Assembly: GCA_937915725.1 (NCBI GenBank)
Contig: CALGGV010000289.1
Coordinates: 1-11,145 of the forward strand
Reading direction: 5' to 3'
Length of the DNA stretch: 11,145 nt
From: an uncultured Selenomonadales bacterium
GTDB lineage: Bacteria > Bacillota > Negativicutes > Selenomonadales > Selenomonadaceae
Below are positions 6,543 through 11,145 of this stretch, in pieces. Below the pieces are notes generated by a model, which worked only from the letters and a program-made list of their open reading frames with translations, was not told the origin of the DNA and searched no databases. How positions within the stretch are numbered: position 1 is the first letter of the stretch; every line of letters starts with the position of its first letter. The translations under genes were made by a program, and so were the position numbers.

Positions 6543-7254
6543 CGAAATGTATAACGATTTAAAAACAAAGATAGAAACGCAGGAATACCCTTTCAATTCG
6601 TTAATCCCAATAGAATTTGAGTTGATTAAAATGTACGATTGTTCACGCAATACAGTTCGGCGGGCAATTAATGTACTAGTTGAAAAGGGATATGCTCAAG
6701 TTCGCCAAGGGTTGCGCGTCCGTGTAATTTATGAGCCGGTTGAAAGAAATGTTTTTAAAATTGGCGGGATTGAATCTTTCAAGGAGGCGGCGATTAGAAA
6801 CGGTTTTAACTACGCTACAAAAGTTGTAAAGCTTGAAGAAATAATTGCTGATAAAGAAATTTCCGAGCGAACAGGTTTTAAAGTTGGGGCGGCACTTTAT
6901 GACGTGCGTCGCGTTCGTTATGTCAACGGCAAGGCTTTAATTTTCGACAAAAATTATTTCCTCATATCAGCCGCGCACGGTTTGACAGAGGAAATTGCTA
7001 CAAATTCGATTTATGATTATCTTGAAAACGTACTCAAGATGAAAATTATGACAAGCAAGCGCAAAATGACTACCGAACTTGCCACGTCTGAAGACAAAAA
7101 ATATTTGGAGCTTGACGATTATAATTGTTTGGCGATAATCAGCGGGCGCGTATTCAACGGCGACGGCGTTCAATTTGAGTACACAGAATCTAGACACAGA
7201 CCGGATTATTTTTGCTTTGAAGATACTGCTACTCGTCATAAATTCAAGGGTTGA
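6523..7254 (+). CDS. treR: TreR, GntR/HutC-family trehalose operon repressor
   Basis: A regulator of 243 residues. A GntR winged helix-turn-helix covers about 5-68 (IPIEFELIKMYDCSRNTVRR, then GYAQVRQG). A UTRA effector-binding domain covers about 85-235, including IFDKNYF, TNSIYDYLE and the TreR-like end YTESRHRPDYFCF. In the family it binds trehalose 6-phosphate and represses the tre genes. TTG codons at 6523 and 6526 give LKRKFDEMYNDL, which matches where TreR proteins usually begin. The ATG at 6547 would lose eight residues. The start overlaps the end of the endonuclease gene, so translation is probably coupled to it, and the native start and promoter may have been lost to the insertion. 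A terminator follows (7283-7309). Confidence 0.92.
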   Translation: MLKRKFDEMYNDLKTKIETQEYPFNSLIPIEFELIKMYDCSRNTVRRAINVLVEKGYAQVRQGLRVRVIYEPVERNVFKIGGIESFKEAAIRNGFNYATKVVKLEEIIADKEISERTGFKVGAALYDVRRVRYVNGKALIFDKNYFLISAAHGLTEEIATNSIYDYLENVLKMKIMTSKRKMTTELATSEDKKYLELDDYNCLAIISGRVFNGDGVQFEYTESRHRPDYFCFEDTATRHKFKG

Positions 7255-7282
7255 AATTTTGATTATTATTAATAGAAAGTCC

Positions 7283-7309
7283 GCCGTGCTTTATTGCGCG
7301 GCTTTTTTT
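7283..7309 (+). terminator. Intrinsic terminator after treR
   Basis: GCCGTGC (7283-7289) pairs with GCGCGGC (7296-7302), 7 bp with one T-G pair and a 6-nt loop. Seven T follow. It lies 28 nt after the treR stop. Confidence 0.85.
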
Positions 7310-7315
7310 GAAAAT

Positions 7316-7345
7316 AAAAAAAATCCGTCTTCAAATGACGGATTT
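7316..7345 (-). terminator. Intrinsic terminator of the amtB-PII operon
   Basis: AAATCCGTC (7321-7329) and GACGGATTT (7337-7345) form a perfect 9-bp stem with a 7-nt loop. On the minus strand the stem ends in a run of eight T. It lies back to back with the treR terminator. Confidence 0.88.
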
Positions 7346-7358
7346 AAAATTTATAAAA

Positions 7359-7739
7359 TTAATCTACAATTTCGCAGGGAATATCCATGATCGCCTCTGC
7401 GCCGCGTTGCCCTGTTCTTATTCTTACGGCGTCTGAAAGTTCATATATAAAAATTTTTCCGTCGCCAAATTTTCCCGTGCGTAAAATTTTTTGTGCAACT
7501 TCCAAAACTTTTTCAACCGGAACTTCGCAGACAACCGTTTCAATTTTTATTTTTGGGATAAGATTTATTTCGTATTCTCGCCCGCGGTAAACTTCCTTAT
7601 GCCCGCCTTGAGTACCGCAACCGTAAACCTGCGAAACTGTCATTCCCAAAACGCCAATTTCATTTAACGCCTCTTTCAGATTTTCCAACTTTTCGGGACG
7701 CGTGATTATTTCAATTTTTGTAATTTTTCTTTCCTGCAT
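7359..7739 (-). CDS. glnK: P-II family nitrogen regulatory protein
   Basis: A trimeric signalling protein of 126 residues. From the ATG at 7739 the T-loop has Y51 in VYRGREY, the position uridylylated in enterobacterial PII. It also has the nucleotide-binding TGKFGDGKIF and the C-loop RIRTGQRGAEAI. Family members sense ATP/ADP and 2-oxoglutarate and gate AmtB. GGAGG lies 8 nt before this ATG, while an in-frame TTG at 7754 would include the ribosome site in the protein. The gene lies 15 nt after amtB, the usual amtB-glnK pairing, so I prefer glnK over glnB; the sequence alone does not decide. The T-loop (GCGTQGGHKE) differs a little from the proteobacterial form, and whether the organism modifies it is unknown. 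Confidence 0.93.
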   Translation of the reverse strand: MQERKITKIEIITRPEKLENLKEALNEIGVLGMTVSQVYGCGTQGGHKEVYRGREYEINLIPKIKIETVVCEVPVEKVLEVAQKILRTGKFGDGKIFIYELSDAVRIRTGQRGAEAIMDIPCEIVD

Positions 7740-7754
7740 TTTTGCCGCCTCCAA

Positions 7755-9059
7755 CTAAATACCGTGATGATTTAAATCTAATGCCGCTGAAGTTTCAAAT
7801 TCTTTGCCGCCAATGAAACTGCTTGAGCCGCTGAAAAGTCCCGCATTGTAGCCGCGTTCGCCGTGCTCCATAACGTCTAAGCCGCCGACTTCTTCATTTG
7901 CATCAACGCGCAGTGGAATTATTGCATTTACAATTTTGTACAGAATAATTGAGCCGAAAACCGCAAAAACTATCGCAACGCCGATTGAAAGAATTTGCGC
8001 GTAAAATAAATCACTTTCGCCGTAAAATAAACCATTTGCGCCGTCGGGATTAATCGCAGTCGTCGCCCAAAGTCCCGTTGCAACCGCGCCCCACATTCCG
8101 CCAATTCCATGAACTCCAAATGCATCAAGTGAATCATCGTAGCCGAGCTTTTCTTTCAAAATTGCAACCGCACTGTAACAAATTGCGCCGCCAATTAAAC
8201 CTATTGCAAGTGAAGGCAAAATCGTGACATAACCTGCCGCCGGAGTTATCGCTACAAGCCCCGCAATTCCGCCGGAAACCGCGCCCAAAATTGTAGGCTT
8301 GCCGCTGCGTTTCCATTCAAGTAAAACCCAGCCCAAAACGCCTGCCGCCGCCGCAATTTGTGTTACCAAAAATGCATTCGCCGCTAATTCATTTGCGCCT
8401 AATGCTGAACCTGCATTAAAACCAAACCAGCCAATCCAAAGTAAAGCCGCGCCTAAAACTGTCATTGGGATATTGTGCGGAACAATCGCAGTTTTTCCAT
8501 AGCCGCGACGCTTGCCCAACAAAATACAAATTGTTAAACCGCTTACGCCGCTTAAAATGTGAATTACCAAGCCGCCCGCAAAATCCAACGCGCCAAGTTG
8601 TGCTAAAAAGCCGCCGCCCCATACCCAGTGCGCCATTGGATTATAAATTAAAATCGCCCATAACAACATTAAAATTGCAAAGCCGCTGAATCTCATTCTT
8701 TCGGCAAATGCGCCCGTTATCAAAGCCGGAGTCAACGCCGCGAACATACATTGAAAAGCTACAAACGCCAATTCAGGAATTGTGCCGCCTTCCAAAATAT
8801 TATAGCCGACGCCCGCTAAGCCGACTTTTTCCAAATCGCCGATTAAGCCGCCTATATCTGTACCGAAAACCATTGCGTAGCCTATCAGAATAAATTCAAC
8901 GCTTACCATTCCCAAAATAAATATCGACTGCATGATAGTTGTTATAACATTTTTACTCCGTACCATTCCGCCGTAAAAAAGCGCAACCGCCGGCGTCATT
9001 ATAAAAACCAAAGCCGCACTTATCAGCACCCACGCTGTATCGCCGCTTGAAATTGTCAT
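7755..9059 (-). CDS. amtB: AmtB ammonium transporter
   Basis: A membrane channel of 434 residues with the eleven-helix Amt/Mep/Rh fold. The pore histidines are H167 (FAGGLVIH) and H317 (FGVHGIGG), almost the same numbers as in E. coli AmtB. The Phe gate region AFQCMFAALTPALITGAFAE and the family motif GAALLWIGWFGFNAGSAL are present. The mature-like start is MTISSGDTAWVL, and a cleaved signal peptide is not obvious. AGGTG lies about 8 nt before the ATG. It is the first gene of an operon with the PII gene and is driven by the promoter at 9112-9140. Expression probably rises under nitrogen limitation, an inference from the module. Confidence 0.96.
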   Translation of the reverse strand: MTISSGDTAWVLISAALVFIMTPAVALFYGGMVRSKNVITTIMQSIFILGMVSVEFILIGYAMVFGTDIGGLIGDLEKVGLAGVGYNILEGGTIPELAFVAFQCMFAALTPALITGAFAERMRFSGFAILMLLWAILIYNPMAHWVWGGGFLAQLGALDFAGGLVIHILSGVSGLTICILLGKRRGYGKTAIVPHNIPMTVLGAALLWIGWFGFNAGSALGANELAANAFLVTQIAAAAGVLGWVLLEWKRSGKPTILGAVSGGIAGLVAITPAAGYVTILPSLAIGLIGGAICYSAVAILKEKLGYDDSLDAFGVHGIGGMWGAVATGLWATTAINPDGANGLFYGESDLFYAQILSIGVAIVFAVFGSIILYKIVNAIIPLRVDANEEVGGLDVMEHGERGYNAGLFSGSSSFIGGKEFETSAALDLNHHGI

Positions 9060-9111
9060 TTTAAAACACCTGCCAATTTAAAAATTTTCTTATTTATCAG
9101 CTGACAGCGTT

Positions 9112-9140
9112 ATTATAATTTTGTTATAAAATTACGTCAA
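9112..9140 (-). promoter_or_regulatory. Promoter of amtB-glnK
   Basis: On the minus strand TTGACG (9135-9140) and a perfect TATAAT (9112-9117) are 17 bp apart. The start site would be near 9105, about 45 nt before the amtB ATG. Confidence 0.8.
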
Positions 9141-9151
9141 GATATTTTAAA

Positions 9152-9171
9152 AAAGTATACACGTGTACTTT
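9152..9171. promoter_or_regulatory. Palindrome upstream of the amtB promoter, possible regulator site
   Basis: TACACGTGTA (9158-9167) is a perfect 10-bp palindrome. It is flanked by AAAG and CTTT, offset by two bases. Its centre lies near -58 of the predicted amtB start, where activators often bind. It also sits between amtB and pheA, so it could serve either gene. The cognate protein is not known. The rest of 9060-9265 is A/T-rich with no other clear element; a pheA promoter is not convincing (TATGCT at 9221-9226 lacks a good -35). Confidence 0.4.
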
Positions 9172-9265
9172 CACAGAAAATTTTATAGCAGGAATTTTTT
9201 TTAAAGCGGGCGAAATAATTTATGCTTTAAAATCAAAATTTTTATTGCATGGAGAATTAATTGTT

Positions 9266-10120
9266 ATGGAAAAAATGGGAATTTTGGGACCGCGCGGCAC
9301 TCATTCAGAGGCGGCGGCTATTAAACTCAACGAGCATTTGACTAAAAAATTTGAACTTGTCATATTCAAAGAAATTTTTGAGACTTTAAACGCGGTTGAA
9401 GAAGGTAAAATTGACGCGGCGTTTGTACCGGTTGAAAATTCGCTTGAAGGCTCGATTAATATTACGCTTGACACTTTGGCGCACAGCGATTCTTTCATTG
9501 TTACGCGGGAATTGATTTACCCTGTGCATAATCATTTAATGGTGCGGGAAGGCGTCAAACTTTCGGCAGTCAAAAAAATTTTTTCGCACGCTCAACCAAT
9601 TTCACAATGCAGAAATTATCTTCAGAAAAATTTTCCGCACGCCGAAATAAATCCCGTGTCAAGTACTGCGCGCGCGGCTGAAATGGTTGCAAATTTTGAA
9701 ACTTCGGAAGGTTGCGCGGCAATTTGCAGTGAACGCGCCGGTACTTTGAACGGCTTAAAAATTTTGGCGAAAGAAATTCAAGATAACCGCTCCAACCGCA
9801 CAAGATTTTTGGAAGTGCGCCGCCGCCCCAAAAATTTCAACGTTTACAAAATGATGGGCGATAAAAATTTAATCATCTGCCAAATTGACGGCTCCAAGCC
9901 CGGCGCGTTGTATGAAGTTTTGGGCGAATTTGCGCGGCGAAATATTAATATGGTAAGAATTGAATCACGCCCCGCGCGTACCGAATTGGGCGCGTACATT
10001 TTCTTTTTTGATTTGGAAGTTGATAATTTTCGGCGGTTGCTTTTTGAATCTGTGGAGGCGGTACGCAAAAAAAGTATTTGGCTGAAAAATTTGGGGATTT
10101 TCCCCGTGCTGAATGCTTAG
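9266..10120 (+). CDS. pheA: Prephenate dehydratase (phenylalanine biosynthesis)
   Basis: A stand-alone enzyme of 284 residues that converts prephenate to phenylpyruvate. The catalytic domain covers about 1-185, with GILGPRGTHSEAAA, VPVENSLEGSI and the essential TRF (T179-F181 in SNRTRFLEV). A C-terminal ACT domain (about 200-275) has GALYEVL and ESRP (233-236), the motifs tied to phenylalanine feedback inhibition. No chorismate mutase domain is present. The ATG at 9266 follows GGAG (9251-9254) at 11 nt. In-frame alternatives are a TTG at 9245 and an ATG at 9275. It is divergent from amtB and probably transcribed alone. The family is certain; only the start is open. Confidence 0.95.
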   Translation: MEKMGILGPRGTHSEAAAIKLNEHLTKKFELVIFKEIFETLNAVEEGKIDAAFVPVENSLEGSINITLDTLAHSDSFIVTRELIYPVHNHLMVREGVKLSAVKKIFSHAQPISQCRNYLQKNFPHAEINPVSSTARAAEMVANFETSEGCAAICSERAGTLNGLKILAKEIQDNRSNRTRFLEVRRRPKNFNVYKMMGDKNLIICQIDGSKPGALYEVLGEFARRNINMVRIESRPARTELGAYIFFFDLEVDNFRRLLFESVEAVRKKSIWLKNLGIFPVLNA

Positions 10121-10153
10121 ATTTCTTTTGTAAAATTTTTTTAATTTTAACAA

Positions 10154-10200
10154 GTCGGCATTTCTTTTTTTAGAAGAACTAATCCGGCAGTTTATTTTTT
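10154..10200 (+). terminator. Weak terminator candidate after pheA
   Basis: GTCGG (10154-10158) can pair with CCGGC (10184-10188), and an inner TTCTT can pair with AAGAA. The stem is interrupted. T-rich sequence follows (10191-10201). It is the only hairpin I see between pheA and the next gene. Confidence 0.3.
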
Positions 10201-10263
10201 TCAAAAAATTTTTTAGAACGTCCTTGCTTTTTTTATTTCATCAACAGATTTTAGGGGATTTTT

Positions 10264-10959
10264 ATGGAAATTACGAATTTTAGCGGCGAATACGAATTTT
10301 TGAGCAATTTTTATGAAGTACCTGTTCGCTACGAATACTTTTACGGCAGTTCGGAGGCGGCGTATCAAGCGCAAAAGGCGGCGAATTTGGCTGATAAATT
10401 GGAATTTCTGAATTACAATCCCAAAAAAGCTAAACGGCGGGCGCGTAAAATTCCTGTTCGCGCAGATTGGGATTCTGTCAAAATTTCTTTTATGCGGGAT
10501 ATAGTTTTTGCGAAATTTACGCAGAATCCGGAACTTGCGAAAAAACTTTTGGCAACGGGCGATTCTGAAATTGTCGAGGGCAATTATTGGCACGATACAT
10601 TTTGGGGCGTTGACGATGAAACAGGCGCAGGAGAAAATAATCTCGGCAAAATTTTAATGGAAATTCGCGCAGGTTTAAATAATCGTGAAGTTGAAATTTT
10701 GAGCGGCGAAAATTTAACTTTGACGCGCTTTACCTTGCCTGAAAAAACGACTTGCAGTCATTTGAACTTTTCCAAAAAATTTGAAATTGAATCGACAAAC
10801 GGCGAAATTTTAAACTGCAAATACCGCGTGCGTGACAAAATTTTTATTAACATTGAAAAACCTGTTGCCTTCAGAAACGGCAACGATATTATTTTGATTA
10901 GCGGCGATTGTTACAAAATTTCAATTTACATTGGGCTTGAAAATTCTTTTGCAGGTTGA
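10264..10959 (+). CDS. NADAR/YbiA-type domain protein with C-terminal extension
   Basis: A protein of 231 residues. Residues 1-138 form a NADAR (YbiA-like) domain: EFLSNFY (11-17), the SSEAAYQAQKA helix (29-39), NYWHDTFWG (107-115) and NNLGKILMEIR (125-135). Family members act on ADP-ribose-linked or riboflavin-intermediate N-glycosidic bonds. Which reaction applies here is not visible. Typical YbiA proteins stop near residue 160; this one has about 90 more residues, beta-rich by pattern (KIFINIEKPVAF, DIILISGDCYKISIYI), which I do not recognise. The ATG follows AGGGGA closely. The 3' end, from codon 190 through 17 nt past the stop, is repeated 169 bp downstream. No neighbour shows a linked ADP-ribosylation function. 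Confidence 0.8.
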   Translation: MEITNFSGEYEFLSNFYEVPVRYEYFYGSSEAAYQAQKAANLADKLEFLNYNPKKAKRRARKIPVRADWDSVKISFMRDIVFAKFTQNPELAKKLLATGDSEIVEGNYWHDTFWGVDDETGAGENNLGKILMEIRAGLNNREVEILSGENLTLTRFTLPEKTTCSHLNFSKKFEIESTNGEILNCKYRVRDKIFINIEKPVAFRNGNDIILISGDCYKISIYIGLENSFAG

Positions 10960-10976
10960 AAATTTATTTCAGATAT
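10831..10976 (+). repeat. In-gene copy of a 146-bp tandem repeat (period 169 bp)
   Basis: The segment covers codons 190-231 of the NADAR-type gene and 17 nt past its stop. It matches 11000-11145 with a single mismatch (10838 A, 11007 G). Confidence 0.97.
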
Positions 10977-11128
10977 TATTTTTAAAATATAAAAAAATCC
11001 GTGACAGAATTTTTATTAACATTGAAAAACCTGTTGCCTTCAGAAACGGCAACGATATTATTTTGATTAGCGGCGATTGTTACAAAATTTCAATTTACAT
11101 TGGGCTTGAAAATTCTTTTGCAGGTTGA
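10931..11128 (+). pseudogene. Second copy of the NADAR protein's C-terminus in the +1 frame
   Basis: An open frame of 65 codons starts at a TTG inside the end of the NADAR gene (29-nt overlap). From KKIRDRIFINIEKPVAF onward it repeats the last 42 residues of that protein, to the same FAG stop. Just before the repeat the reading KYKKIRDRIF is still similar to KYRVRDKIF in the gene, with one codon more, although the DNA there is diverged. This hints at an older paralogous or tandem-domain origin overlaid by recent homogenisation. No ribosome site is clear. Confidence 0.5.
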
Positions 11129-11145
11129 AAATTTATTTCAGATAT
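11000..11145 (+). repeat. Downstream copy of the 146-bp tandem repeat, cut by the window end
   Basis: It is identical to 10831-10976 except for one base, with a 23-nt A/T-rich spacer (10977-10999) between the copies. The window ends inside the match, so the repeat may continue or the array may hold more units. Confidence 0.97.

Noticed and set aside
8134..8893. Several short ORFs on both strands within amtB
   Set aside because: They lie in other frames of a clear amtB gene, are rich in Arg, Cys and Pro as expected of shadow frames, and have no ribosome sites.
1..11145. tRNA, rRNA, CRISPR array or insertion sequence
   Set aside because: No cloverleaf, rRNA core, regularly spaced short repeats or transposase was seen. 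The only direct repeats are the two pairs at the window edges.

Overview
The window looks like a low-GC Bacillota (Firmicutes) chromosome or metagenomic contig. Supporting signs are purine-rich AGGAGG-type ribosome sites, TTG starts, hairpin-plus-U-run terminators, TTGACA/TATAAT promoters and a TreR-controlled trehalose PTS locus. The alternation of A/T-rich stretches with GCG/CGC-rich codons would suit Negativicutes, but that is a guess from style.

Layout. Bases 1-1766 (minus) hold a VWA membrane protein gene whose 3' part is repeated downstream of its own stop codon, in another frame. Bases 1868-7309 are a disturbed trehalose locus. On the minus strand a treB-like PTS gene (5' half missing), a short-chain dehydrogenase and a trehalose-6-phosphate hydrolase (treC/treA type) lie in that order of transcription. 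On the plus strand lies the regulator treR. Between treB and treR, where the divergent promoters should be, sit a GIY-YIG homing endonuclease gene (5841-6542) and a compact small-RNA gene (about 5686-5785, minus). The small RNA has its own consensus promoter, a 20-bp bulged stem and an intrinsic terminator. The terminator abuts the point where treB homology begins. A second promoter on the plus strand lies inside the small-RNA gene and faces it, so the endonuclease leader and the small RNA are predicted to be antisense over about 40 nt.

Bases 7316-9140 (minus) are an ordinary amtB-PII ammonium module with a near-consensus promoter and an upstream palindrome. Bases 9266-10120 (plus) encode prephenate dehydratase (pheA). 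Bases 10264-10959 (plus) encode a NADAR/YbiA-type protein with a C-terminal extension of about 90 residues. The 3' end of that gene is also duplicated just downstream, in the +1 frame and nearly identical.

The most unusual points are (1) the small RNA plus GIY-YIG unit that replaces the treB 5' half and now overlaps the treR start, and (2) the matching 3'-end duplications at both edges of the window. The edge duplications could be biology (tandem C-terminal cassettes) or could mark places where an assembly broke.
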